This document shows, one piece after another, positions 50,400 to 63,256 of a DNA stretch of 64,000 nt; the stretch's first letter is position 1; each line of letters begins with the position of its first letter. The notes under the pieces are model-generated. The model saw only the letters and a list, made by a program, of their open reading frames with translations. It made no database searches and was not told where the DNA came from. This stretch comes from Anabas testudineus. Lineage: Eukaryota; Chordata; Actinopteri; Anabantiformes; Anabantidae. Location: assembly GCF_900324465.2 (NCBI RefSeq), contig NC_046619.1, positions 21,849,664 through 21,913,663 on the forward strand. The letters run 5' to 3'. Position numbers and translations under genes: made by a program.

Positions 50400-50880
50400 C
50401 CGTTTCAGCCTGGCACCAGACCAGCCGGGGAGTTCCCTCAGTTCTCCATCTCACTCTCCCTCTGGACTCCGCCCACCAGCCACTTCTCTCCCTCTGCTCA
50501 CAGCAATCAGCTGAACATTGGACTCACCTGTGTCCCCTTCTCCTTACAAAACTCTCCTCAGCCCTTTCCCCTCTGGCAGTTTGTTGTCATTCCCCAACCT
50601 GTTTCCAGCCTGTGTTTTCCATGCCTGCTCAACCCTGCCTGCTCCTGCTTGTCCTCCTCAGCCCTGTCTGCTTCCCCCGTGGACTCTCTGGACTTCGTTC
50701 CCCCCTCTGAACTTTTGGACCTTGTTACCTGTTTCTCCTGTGAGTGTTTTCCTGCCTTTGAGCAGTGGTTTTGTTTTGTACTTTGATTCCTGATTTGTTA
50801 CTTTGTCCTCCGCCACATTGGTAGTTTTCTGTTGTCACTTTGTTCTCGTGTAAATCCTATTGTTTTATGTTTTATTTATT
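50400..50880. repeat. CT-rich repeat of uncertain family
   Basis: Strongly pyrimidine-rich sequence with TGCCTGCTCCTGCTTGTCCT-like runs abutting the L2 truncation point. It could be a solo LTR-like fossil or another dispersed repeat. No coding potential recognised. Confidence 0.35.
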
Positions 50881-51018
50881 TTAATATTTTCTTATTAATT
50901 ATCTTAACAATAACAACAACAATAATGAAAGCACTAAAAGTGCAGAATGAGCAGTCAAATGTCCAGTAAGAACCAGGGCAGCTGTTGTTTTTCTTCTTCT
51001 TACTTGTCTGCAAACCGT
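50881..51018 (-). mobile_element. Tx1/L1-like LINE tail relic
   Basis: GAGCAGTCAAATGTCCAGTA and GCAGCTGTTGTTTTTCTTC match the LINE 3' UTR; it continues to CTTGTCTGCAAACCGTG. It abuts the H1 fragment directly. Confidence 0.75.
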
Positions 51019-51126
51019 GCTAAGAAACTGGCAGCCGCCAGCAATTCCCTGAAGAAGGTCAAGAAACCCGCAGCAGCCAAGAGCCCCAAGAAGGCCGCCA
51101 AAAAGGCCCCCACTGCTGCTGTGTAG
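51019..51126 (+). pseudogene. histone H1 C-terminal tail fragment
   Basis: Reads [20 protein letters not shown] and then [15 protein letters not shown] before a stop. It matches the tail of the local H1 ([20 protein letters not shown]) with substitutions. The globular domain and promoter are absent. It is on the plus strand, wedged between two LINE fragments. Confidence 0.85.
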
Positions 51127-52573
51127 AAACAGCCTTGGAGTCGTTACGCAGAAGGGGAATCAGAGTCTTATTTCATTTGGACAACCTGATTTTTTTTTTT
51201 TTTGTCTGATTTTTAATAATAACACAAACGTCGTCAGCGTAAGCCAGGGCCTTCACCCTGAGCGCGTCCACCACATGTGTGCCAGAGATGTGACGGTCAT
51301 TATTCATCCTGTGGATTAATGGACTGATGGCCAACACGTAGAGAGCCGCGCTCAGAGGGCAGATCTGCTTCACGCCTCTCTGGACCTCGAAGCTGTCTGT
51401 TAAAACCCCCGTTAACCTTCACTCTGACTTTGGACTTAACATACAGACATTTAATCATTTGGATGAATGGAAGTGGGAAACCATATGCTTTCAAAACAGC
51501 CCAGAGATAATCTCTGGAGATATAGTCAAAGGCTTTTTTTTGATCCAGGCCTAAAATAACGAATCCTTTGCTTTCGTCTTTTTTATTTATAATTTCTCTC
51601 AGGATACATAAGTTATCCCACATCACTCGTCCTTTCACTGCACGTTTGTTTTTTGTCTTTGATTTCGTCTAATACATAATTTAATCTGTTCATAATAATT
51701 TTGGCTAAAATTTTATAATCTGTATTCATAATGGTTAAATGTCTGTAGTTGTCGACATCGGTCTCATCACCTTTTTTATATAACAAGCACATAACTCCTT
51801 CATAAAAACTCTCCCCCATACAGCCAGTCTGCAAACCTTCATTGAACATGGAAGTAAGAAGGTTTAAAACATCGTCATTGAATAACTGGTAAAACTCAGT
51901 GGGCAGACCGCCTGGACCGGGACTTTTCCCGGTGTTTAGTTGTTTAATTGATTCTAATACTTGATACTAATACTTTTTTAACATTACCAAGCAAAGAGCT
52001 GAAGGAACAGGAGCTGTATGAGGGGAGAGTTTCCAAAAAGGAGTTCACACTGTTGAAATCTGTGTTCATTTCTTTATAAGCGTCCGCACGGAGCTCTCGG
52101 ATTATCTATCTTTTCATCTTTTACAATTTCACCATCTTTGTTTTTTTTTTATTTAATATATTTACTCTGAATTTGTTGTTGTCCTGATTTCAGTGCGAAC
52201 GCTATGTTTCCTCTGTCGTCGACTTCTGACAGTTTAGTAATGTTATATAATAGCTCTAAATGATCTAATTTATCAATTTCTGATTTTATACTCGTCATCG
52301 TATTTTCCTCCGAATCTGATCTGGATGTCATCTGTTTTAAATTAATATACTTGGTCATTAATTTATCGTAATGAGCATTTTTAAGTTTAATTCTTTACTT
52401 TTAAATTTGAAGAAATCTCTCATTCTATGTCTTAATATTTCCCATATTTTAATATCAGATTTAACTAATATGTTTAATTGAGCTATTTTATGAATTTCAT
52501 CATTTAATTCTGTTATTAGGTCTTTATTATTTAATGTCTGTGTATTTAATCTCCAGAATCCTCTATTTACAGA

Positions 52574-52751
52574 GGGACTGGAGTGATTCTAGAGGAATCA
52601 CTCCAGTGATTCTGGAGTGATTCTGGAGTGATTCTAGAGGAGTGCTTCTTTCCAGAGCAAACCTCCACCTTTCCAGCTGTTCCTCTACCTGCTCTCTACT
52701 CTCACTGCAAATCACAATGTCATGTGATTCTAGAGGAATCACTCCAGTCCC
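52574..52751. mobile_element. 178-bp element with 15-bp terminal inverted repeats
   Basis: Begins GGGACTGGAGTGATT and ends AATCACTCCAGTCCC, perfect inverted repeats, with internal tandem copies of GGAGTGATTCTGGAGTGATT-type units. It is inserted in the LINE copy. It resembles a tiny MITE; family unknown. Confidence 0.55.
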
Positions 52752-53461
52752 TACGCACGCTTGGTATCTCTTGTTGATACCAAGAGATGGTCAGAGAAGT
52801 CATTTAACAGAGTTGAATAATTATTTACTTTAAAATGTTTGGAGACATAAATTCTGTCGATTCGTGTTTTGGTTTTTGAATCGAATCTTGCGAACTCTGT
52901 GCTGGAGGGTCGAACAGCTCTGCACACATCCGTCAACATTGTATCGTGACATGTTTCTTTTAAAAGTTTACCTTCTCGGGACAATTTAAAAGACACAGAA
53001 CTGCATCTATCATTTTCTTCAGTGACAGTATTAAAATCACCACATAAAATTAAGTTATAACCCACAAATAATAATTCTTTCATACGTTTGAATAATTGCA
53101 TTTTCTGTGTTCGAGTAGGAGAAGTATAGACATTAACAACTCTGTATTTATCCCCTTTATAAAAGCAATCAACCATGAGTAATCTACCTGGGATAACATC
53201 CCTTCTTCTAATAATTTCTACATCATGTGTTTTGAAGAATATCCCGACACCGTCTGCGCTGCTCTCTCGTATTGATATAACACATTTTCCTTTTTGCCAG
53301 AGATTAATGACTTCATTTACATCTTGGTCTTTTTTTAGTCTCAATTCTTGAATGCATAATATATCAAAATTACTTTCCATTAAATAGTTAATTTTTTGTT
53401 GTCTCGATGTAGTAGATTGAACACCTCGAGCGTTCCATGTAGAGATTTTTAGGAAGCTCAT
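52751..53461 (-). CDS. Tx1/L1-like LINE endonuclease domain
   Basis: Open frame of 236 codons starting MSFLKISTWNARGVQS. APE-type endonuclease motifs: WNARG, CIQELRL (catalytic Glu), LCGDFNTVTEEND, RIDRIYVS and FSDHLLVS. This is the N-terminal part of ORF2 and the frame ends at the small inserted element. Confidence 0.75.
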   Translation of the reverse strand: MSFLKISTWNARGVQSTTSRQQKINYLMESNFDILCIQELRLKKDQDVNEVINLWQKGKCVISIRESSADGVGIFFKTHDVEIIRRRDVIPGRLLMVDCFYKGDKYRVVNVYTSPTRTQKMQLFKRMKELLFVGYNLILCGDFNTVTEENDRCSSVSFKLSREGKLLKETCHDTMLTDVCRAVRPSSTEFARFDSKTKTRIDRIYVSKHFKVNNYSTLLNDFSDHLLVSTRDTKRA

Positions 53462-53474
53462 AGGAGAGAGGGGT

Positions 53475-53849
53475 TTAAGGTGTCGGTTTTTTATCTACCC
53501 GCTTCCCTTTGTTTAAAGGAGAAGGTCTAGCTCTACGTTTCTTGGAAACTAACTGAAAAGGTGTTTCTGTATGAGGATCAATGGATGATGGATCAGGGAA
53601 ATCTGGTGTTGGGTAGAATGAACTTAAATTGTTATCAGATATGTTTGATTCTACCTCAGAATAAGGGGGGATGGGGGTGCTATTCACCTGCTGACCTGCT
53701 ATTAACATAGATAAACAGGATTCAGAACTTGGGCTTTCACTAGCACTTTCATAATTTTGATCACCTTCATCTGAAATGTTTCCCTCACTGTGAACATCAT
53801 CTTCGTTGTTGGAGTCATCATCACCCGACAGAGAGGAGTGGTCGACCAA
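53475..53849 (-). CDS. LINE ORF1 C-terminal part
   Basis: About 124 codons directly upstream of the endonuclease start. Acidic, Ser-rich low-complexity sequence ending in a basic tail (KKRRARPSPLNKGKRVDKK). It resembles the end of a Tx1-type ORF1. The N-terminal part is not seen. Confidence 0.5.
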   Translation of the reverse strand: MVDHSSLSGDDDSNNEDDVHSEGNISDEGDQNYESASESPSSESCLSMLIAGQQVNSTPIPPYSEVESNISDNNLSSFYPTPDFPDPSSIDPHTETPFQLVSKKRRARPSPLNKGKRVDKKPTP

Positions 53850-54035
53850 GTGGGTGGTCGGTCATCGGACTCCTGCTGCCGCTGGGCGGGTGGTCGACAC
53901 CGATCCCTTGCTGGTTTCTTGCTCTATTTACGTAAGAGCTGGGTTGTAAGGACCCAGAGAGATGGAGTTGGGGATCCTGACTAGATGGCTGTTGGCATCT
54001 TTACGCAGTCGGACTCTATATTTCCTTACTCCATA

Positions 54036-55021
54036 CCAATCAGTCTGTCAAGGTTAAGGTAAGACTTCCTTTATTTGTTCAATGTTAGTAGATAATAATA
54101 GTAATAGTACTGTACCAATGAGTCTTCATTTATTCATTTTCAAACGTCCTTTGCTTTAGTGTACAACAGAAAGCAGAGTTTCATTGAAGTGTAAGGAACT
54201 AACTTTGTACTTAAGGGTGTGAGAAGTTAGTTGGTAAATTTTCCACCACAAGGCCTTTTGGTTTCCGTTAAAGGGGCCGTCACTAAATATGTACTAAGAA
54301 AAGGAAGTAATGTTTCTGAAATGTGTATATGTATCAGACTTTGTCTGAGAAAACCTGTAAGAAAATACTGGAATTAGATTTAAGATCACACAGGTTTCCA
54401 TTCAGCCCAAAGGGGTTTGATAAAGGAAAGAATGTACATTTATACATTTATTAACACATTTCTAGATGAAAGTGAAGATAGAAAATATTACAAGTTGTTC
54501 TGTGCACAACATAAACACATCAACAGAATTCAAGAGATCAAATTTCCAGCAACACTTGCAGATTGTAGAATTATTTATCAAGTATAAAACTAAGAATATT
54601 TAAATAACAAGAAGTGTTGCAGCCAATCATAAGCAGCCACATACATAGAAGCAAAAAACAATGATTTTCATTGGTTGAAGGATAATCGCTGACTTAAGTG
54701 ACACTATATATGGTAAAAAGAACGAAAATATGGGCGGAGCACTAACAAGTCTAGCTGGTGTGATGAACTTGAAACAGATCACAGCACAAGATGCTGAACA
54801 GATCTTTAAAGGCAAATAACAGTGAACAGAACAATAAAGAAACGTGTTCAAAACATAACAAGCTGGAATAATAATTAATATAAAGTCATATTGTCTTTAT
54901 GATATGACTTTAGCCTCTTGATTTACGATTTAGGAAATTGACCCTCAATATAACCCTTTTTATTGGTTATATTCTTCAATTCTCTTTTAATATGAAACAT
55001 AATAATCCAGTGATGGAACAA
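54036..55021. repeat. diverged inner continuation of the inverted repeat, right
   Basis: Scattered blocks match 44846-45135 in inverted orientation, but this side is about 700 bp longer. The extra part (about 54480-54990) includes CCAAT and TATATATGG motifs around 54630-54715 and no recognised gene. Confidence 0.7.
54041..54058 (+). other. probable non-coding first exon end, right hexokinase
   Basis: CAGTCTGTCAAGGTTAAG followed by donor GTAAGA, conserved with the left side in otherwise diverged sequence. The next acceptor is at 55281-55282 before the ATG exon. Confidence 0.5.
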
Positions 55022-55317
55022 GGAACTATTTGGTTTTCTTTGTGTGCAGGAAATACAGTAATACAGGAATACTACTTAAAAAAATAATGTTCTGCAGCTC
55101 TCCAAGTACACACCACACTGTTATTAATCGTCCCGTATGAAAGACAAGTTACATAAGTAATATGTGCTCATAGATGGTACCAGTTGTTATAAACAGTTGT
55201 TATTATATATTCCAGCCAGTTGAGATGTGACTAAAAGTTTGCTTTTCTATAGCTGCACTAACTCTTTAAAATCCTTTTTCAGTCAAAAACAGCTCGCACA
55301 GTTCTAAGAAACCTAAA

Positions 55318-58300
55318 ATGTATGAAAACACCTCTTCCGATAATCTCAGTGAGGTAAGCATCACCTGTTTTTCATTTATTAAATCTGCTGAACAATTTTA
55401 GTAATTAATTAATCTGCACTGTATTTTATCGAACTGCTTGTTAAACATTATAGATTTGTGTTCCTCAGCAGGTGGAGGAGATGCTGCAGAAATTCAATCT
55501 CTCTTTAAAGAAGCTGAATGTGGTTTCTAATCGTCTGAAGAAGGACCTGATTCGAGGTTTAAAGAAACAGACAGGTGACACGTCCCCTGTTAAGATGTTG
55601 CCCACATTCGTCAGGTCCCTACCAAATGGAAACGGTAACTATGCTTTTATTTGGGATATTTAATAATAATATTAGTACTATAGTACTATATCGAGGAACT
55701 TTAGGAGACCAGATTTCTGAACATGCAGATACTGAACCAGATAACTTGATCTGACTTAGTCAAGAAACAAACAAACAACTGCAGCTGAACTCAAAATAAA
55801 TCAACCCCGCTTTAAAATTATGTTTATTTGTGTTGACTTTGGAGAAACCACTTGTAACATTTGTTGAGTTATTTTAATGTTAAATGTTCGTGTTTGACAG
55901 CTGGGTGATGTAAATGTAACCAGTACATCTAATTATCAACGGGGGCTAAATCATTTTGATGGCAGCTCTAATTTACTGTGAGATATAACCACCAACCAGT
56001 GGTTTCCTAATGACTTGCAAAAGTCAGATTAGAATTATAATTTTTTCTATAATATTGATTTAAATGTGTATTAATTCATTTCTGCCCCCCTGTAAATAAA
56101 CAACTTTTTTCTTCTCGGCAGAAAAAGGCGACTACCTGACATTAGATGTTGGTGGAACAAACTTGCGTGTGCAACTTGTCCATGTGAACGAGAAACAGAA
56201 AAAGCTGGAGATGAAACATGAAGAAGCAGAGTCCATCAAAGAAGCCATCAGGAAGGGATCTGGAGAAGATGTATGACATTTTATCTTTATGGATATTTTT
56301 TAATTATTTGTGCTCAGCTGTACAAAATAGACTCCAAACAGTCTGAGAGACATTAATTTGGACGTTCTTCCCGCCTCTGTTTGTCTCTTTCTCTGAACAG
56401 TTCCTTCGATTACATCGCTGGCCGTCTTGGTAAATTCCTGGAGGATCAGAATCTGATGGGACAAACTCTTCCTCTGGGCTTCAGCTTCTCCTTCCCCTGT
56501 AAACAGGAAGCAATCGACAAGGTCACAAACACAGTTAATGTCTTTACTGAGCTTTATTATTTATTAGTTTACAATTTTAAATCAATATCACTGCAGAACA
56601 TTTTAATTTAAAATGACTTCTGTAACTGAAGTCAGAAATCGTTCTGTGTTGTAAATATCTTTCGTTTTTGGTCCATTTTCTCTCTGCACAGTGTTTTCTG
56701 ATTCGCTGGACTAAAGACTTCAGCTGCTCTGGAGTGGAAGGAAAAGATGTGGTGGAGTTACTGAAGGAGGCCATTCACAAAAGGGGGGTCAGTAAAAACA
56801 CGAGTGGTGTCAGATAAAAGAAAATAATTAAAAATGTCAAGATATAATATTTTAACTTTTCGTAGTTACTAGTTACTTAGATCTGGACTGTGCATCAACT
56901 GAACATTAAATATTGCTAATGTCCAGTTCATCAATCCCAATGTTGAACTGGATTTGAAAACAGTAACTGACAAACATTCGACAGAGGTACTTTTGTATTA
57001 GTAATACTTTGAGTACATAACTACTGCTTTTTTATCTTGAGATTAGAAATACAAAGGACATACACATTACTGTTTGTCTCTTTCTCTCGGCAGGACTTCA
57101 ACATAGGCCAAGTTGCAGTGGTGAATGACACTGTCAGCACGATGCTGAGCTGCAGCTACCAGGACCCGAACTGTGAGATCGGCTTGATCATAGGTAACAA
57201 AAGACGTTAATGAATAAAGACCTCGAGAAAAAAACAGACACAAATCTGAATCAGACCCTGATTCATTTTATTCTTTAGTCACATTTTTGTGTTTCTTGTT
57301 CTGCAGGTACAGGAACCAACGCCTGCTACATGGAGGAAGTGAAGAACGTGGAACATGTGGAGGGCGAGGAGGGGAGGATGTGCATCAACACAGAGTGGGG
57401 CGGCTTCGGAGACGACGGCTCACTAAAAGACATCCAGACCGAGTGTGACAAGATGGTGGACGAGAAATCAGACAGTCCTGGTGTCCACATGTAAGATGAT
57501 CATTTGGAAAATGTCTCAGCCCAGATTTATTATTCAAACTGAAAATAATATTAAATTAATAAACACTTATATTATTTTACATATTTAACATCACCAAGTT
57601 GGAAATTTGTTGTTCATCAACATCATATTAATTTTCAGGCTGAAGTTGTGAACGTCTCTTTTAATGACAGGTTAGCAACAGGATCCAAACAAAATGGCAA
57701 AAGGTAGAAACTGAGATCAGCTGCAGGAAAATAGTCAAACATACAGTGTTCAGGAATCAAATTCAGAGTTTTTCAAGGAAACATGTTGAACAGGTTCAGA
57801 TCAAGGCGGCAGTGATTCCTTAAGGGAAGATGATGGACTGACAGGGAAGTAGTAAAGTGGCTTATGTAGTGGTGAGGAGGAGACAATGAGACGCAGGTGA
57901 AACAGGTGAGGGTTAATGAGATGAGGTGAGACTGAGAATCGGAGACATGCAGGAGGAGGGATGTACCTGAAATGAAAAGGGGACAACAAGAAATAAACAG
58001 GAAATAAAGACAGCGTGCAGAAGAGCTTCTGTTTTCACACATTAACAGTTGATATGTCACTGATCATTTTTGGAACTAGTTTTATATGTAAATGTCCACA
58101 TTTATTCTCATTTTTATCTATGTGCTTGTTTCCTCCTGCAGCTTTGAGAAGATGATCAGTGGCCTTTATTTGGGAGAAATCGTCCGACTGGTGCTGATTA
58201 AACTGACGGAGAAAAATCTGCTGTTTAAAGGACAGACATCAACAGAACTAGAGAAGAAGAACAGCTTTAAGACAGAGTTCATCTCTGCTATTGAGCAGTG

Positions 58301-59369
58301 AGTGCATTTTATTTCAAGACATTAGTGATCCTGTGACAGACAGACAGAGTTTTATGACCACATTAACATAGAAATGTTTCTGGTTCCCTCGTGTCGTCTG
58401 TCTTTACTTCGGTGTCTCTGGTTCAGGCTGAATAAAGGTCTAGAAAACACCAAGAAAATTCTGACTGATTTGAAACTGGAGTTTCAAATGGTCGACGTCC
58501 ACGTGGTTCGTCTGGTTTGTAAAACCGTCTCCACCCGTTCTGCACATCTCTGCGCTGCCGCCACAGCCGCTGTAGCAGAGCGAATCCGGGAGAACCGTGG
58601 ACTGGACCAGCTGAAGATCATGGTGGGGGTGGATGGGACGGTCTACAAAAAGCACCCCAAGTAAGAGAGAAGTTAAGATCTAACTTTATTGGTCCCACAA
58701 AATATACGTGTTCAGAGAGACATGTAAGAGAATTAAATCTATAATACAAGTATTTATGACGTGTTTACTAAGATATTTACAGAATTGTGTAGTGATATCT
58801 ACCAGATATATTAATAAATCTATTTCAAATTGAAATCGAACATGAGGGAAAGTAAAACTGTGTGAGAATAAAAATGTATCAAGATGAATTTTAAAGCCTG
58901 TGATTTCAAAAAGTTTAATATTAAAGCTGCTTTAACCGGCAGACATGTTGACACAGACCCGCCCCTCCAGCTGCTGTCAATCAAACATAAACACGCCCCA
59001 GCTTCAGACACAAAAGGAGAATTTCAGATGTTTTTACCTTTTCCTTCCTTTTAGTTTGAACTGTTACAGCTACATTCATGAAGCACACATTGACATTATA
59101 ATTTATTAGATGTCTACATGTAATTTGTCTTTATCTAGTTTCTATTCCTACATTTATTTTTGTCCTCTTCTCTCTCCTCTTACCTTTGTTCTTTTCTTAT
59201 CTCTCAATCCTTCTTTTATACATCCTGTAGTTTCAGCACAGAATTCCAGGAGAAGCTGAGCATCCTCGCCCCCAAGTGTGACTTCACCTTTCTGGACTCA
59301 GATGGCAGCAGTGGGACAGGTGCAGCCAAGGCGGTAGCTGTGGATCAGCGGCTCCAGTCCGGCCGTTAG
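55318..59369 (+). CDS. single-domain hexokinase (glucokinase-like), right copy
   Basis: Mirror of the gene at 40498-44549. Exons: 55318-55353, 55472-55634 (a CAGCAG acceptor allows 55469), 56122-56270, 56401-56521, 56692-56787, 57094-57193, 57307-57490, 58142-58297, 58427-58660, 59231-59369. All junctions are GT-AG and keep the frame except exon 3 to exon 4. There the phase-0 donor meets an exon of 121 bases, leading to TAA after about ten codons, whereas starting one base later restores the family sequence [13 protein letters not shown]. Sugar- and ATP-site motifs are all retained. One visible protein difference between copies is LKIMVGVDG here versus LKITVGVDG on the left. No transit peptide or mitochondrial-binding segment is evident. 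Confidence 0.85.
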
Positions 59370-59536
59370 AAACCAGTGATGGTTGACAATGAAGAACATA
59401 TACGTTTTTTGTTTGTTGTATGTTTTCATTTGAACAGTTTTAAATTAGTCTTTATTATATCTTATGGAAGCTTTGTTCATGTTCACAGTAATTTTTCATT
59501 AGTGAAGTACAAGATGCGATTACTTCCAGCACTGAT

Positions 59537-59542
59537 AATAAA
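59537..59542 (+). terminator. poly(A) signal of right hexokinase
   Basis: AATAAA about 170 bases after the stop. Confidence 0.6.
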
Positions 59543-60341
59543 GACATGAAATGTATTAATTGATTATATTCTATATTACTAGCTGTAATCTGCAATTTAA
59601 GGGTTTGAGGATCTGTATTTTTGATTAGATTTGTTTAATTTCCTCCTAGTGTGGTGATATTTTTGTTACTCAGCCAGCGTATGTGGGTCTGGTTGACTCT
59701 TTTTTGGCCATTTTATGTCCACAAACAATTTAATGTTATGTATGTTTTTATTATGTAAAAGAGATTAAACTTTACTTCATCTTGATTATAAGCAAACGGT
59801 ATATATGGTTGATATTTGACCTTTACCTTTTCTAGCAGATGAAGGTTGGTTCCCACAAAACAGAGTAAAACCAACCTTCTATTAAAATATTAATAACAAA
59901 TATAATAACGTCACGTTTTGGACACAATAAATGCACCATGTCAACATCTTAGGGAACTTAATGTTACCTTTGCTTTAAAAGTAATTGTCAAAATGAGTTT
60001 TACTTTCACTTGTCCTCCACCAGCTGTCACATGAAAGGCAGCTCGGGCTGTTGTCTTCAGTTAATAGTGTTTGAGCACCGCGGCCATTTTTACAACAGCT
60101 ACAGATAAACTGCTGTAAAATGAATAAAATGACTCATTCAATTTACCATCAGAGAGTTAAAGATGTGAGTCAGTTAAAAGAATCGAATTTCCCATCTCTA
60201 ATAAATATCTAAAATAAATACTAGTTCCTATAAAATGAATTCTACTTGTTGATTTTACGTTTTAACTAAACTGTAACAGTAATTTAAAGTCTATGAATTT
60301 AAGAATATGAAGGGAAGTTGTTCTCTAGTTGAGGTGTGTGT

Positions 60342-60357
60342 GGCTCTGAAAAGAGCC
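60342..60357 (-). terminator. histone 3' stem-loop (H2A copy 3)
   Basis: Canonical, minus strand. Confidence 0.95.
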
Positions 60358-60387
60358 TTTGTGTTGGCGGTCGGAGCCGGTCCCGGT

Positions 60388-61623
<1,236 letters not shown>

Positions 61624-61652
61624 GGACTCCGCTCCACACCAACCAGCACAAA

Positions 61653-61668
61653 GGCTCTTTTCAGAGCC
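61653..61668 (+). terminator. histone 3' stem-loop (H3 copy 3)
   Basis: Canonical, 29 bases after the stop. Confidence 0.95.
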
Positions 61669-62106
61669 ACTCACCTGGAACTAAAGATCCTCTTCTGTTC
61701 CTCATTTTTATCATCTACATTTCTTACAGCTGCAAATGTCCACAATTGGATCAACTTCAAACATTTAACTCATCTCATACTTACACATCAGAGAAAGAGA
61801 AGAAATCTATTAAAACTGTTCGTTTTAGTATTTTATAACTCCACTAAATCCATCCTGTCAATAACAAATGCTGCCTGTTATTAGTACAAATGACAACTCA
61901 ACCATAAACACAGAAAGAGTATATGTATTAGAGTAAAGAGCTGTGAAATACAGTCTGGAAGAAGTGCAGGTTAACAGCGATCAATTAATCTTAATTGGTC
62001 CAATTTAGCAGAAACGGGGAGAAAACAAAGAAAAGCCAAAATATCAAGAAGAGAAACATAAATATACATAATAAACTATGATAATATAATAACTGGATCA
62101 ACAACA

Positions 62107-63207
62107 ACACTTACAATGAACTTAATGAAGAACCATTCCTAGACCGTGAGGCTACTCTTCAGGGAATAGTAGGAAAAGTGCAAGATGCCATTGGCCTTTA
62201 CAACCCCATCATTTTAACAGATGCACAGAGCAATGCAGTTCAAGGCAATCACAGTATTACACCTGGTGGTGATGGTGATGATGGTGTAATACACCTCATG
62301 CCAGAAGCATAGTTTTTAGTTTTAGGACATTAGCTTCTTTTAATATAGCTTTATCTTACATTAACATTTACATTTTGTCATTTATCAGACGCTTTTATCC
62401 AAAGCGACTTTAACTGTTTATTTCCCCTGTTTGTGTGTAGCAGCTGGAAAGATGTTGACACCACTGTCTCTGGAGACCAGAGAGCTGGTGATGGTATCTC
62501 AAAGTCTTCCAGCTGTTACAGCAACAATCAGAGAGCTCACTGATCTCACAGTTATCCTGAGAATGATGCTTACTGCTCCCAAGCTACAGACCATCAAGGA
62601 AGGATTTAGCTGTGTGGTTTGTATGAGTATGGACAGAATTCAGCTACTAGTTACACTACAAATCAATACAATTTAATGACATTTTAAGCACTTAAAATGT
62701 GAAATGAATCCACATTGTTAATTGTAAAAACATTGTTAAACCACATTCGACTCTCTGCTCAGCAGTTTCTGTTTAGAGACGTCGTAATACGCAGACAGAG
62801 CTACATACTCGTGTACATTCAGCTGCAGTTATCCCTGATCTGAATTCTAACTATGAAAATAACACTTTCCATCTTGATTAGTGTAAGGGAGGGGTGAAAT
62901 GTGTTGTTGTTGTGCAAAACCTACAAGAATCACCAAAGTTTAACCCTATATATGAATATGCTGCTTTTAAACAACTGCTGTGAGACAGACCTGGAACAGA
63001 CACTGTGAACTCTGTTCCAGCCGTGGATAACACTTTTCAAATTTACATTTGCAGACATCAACGAGGAGCCAGTGCTCTCACAATGCTGCAGAAGCATCAT
63101 TGGCTGCAAGTCGTGTGGAACCATGGTTAGAGACCTCCCCACAATGTGCCAGATGTAGGAAGGCCAACAATGGTCTGATAAAAATCACTGGTCTAACAGC
63201 TGCATGC
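62107..63207 (+). pseudogene. fossil RING-like gene, right copy
   Basis: Mirror of 36590-37690, read on the plus strand. Includes TRELVMVSQSLPAVTATIRE, GFSCVVC and the cysteine-rich SQCCRSIIGCK-type segment. Broken; origin uncertain. Confidence 0.4.
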
Positions 63208-63256
63208 TCTGTGCTGAAATAAGTTTTCACAGAGGAGTACGTCTGTACGTATATAA

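Larger units (their letters stand above)
51190..53990 (-). mobile_element. Tx1/L1-like LINE copy with internal poly(A) end
   Basis: On the minus strand it reads ORF1 C-terminus, endonuclease, linker and N-terminal RT, then stops inside the RT at a pure poly(A) run (plus-strand T's at 51190-51204) instead of the normal 3' UTR. An ATTAAA precedes the tail by a few bases. The RT is closely related to the copy at 8565. Parts of the EN-RT linker (51850-52750) are broken and carry a small inserted element. The right (5') boundary is uncertain. Confidence 0.8.
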
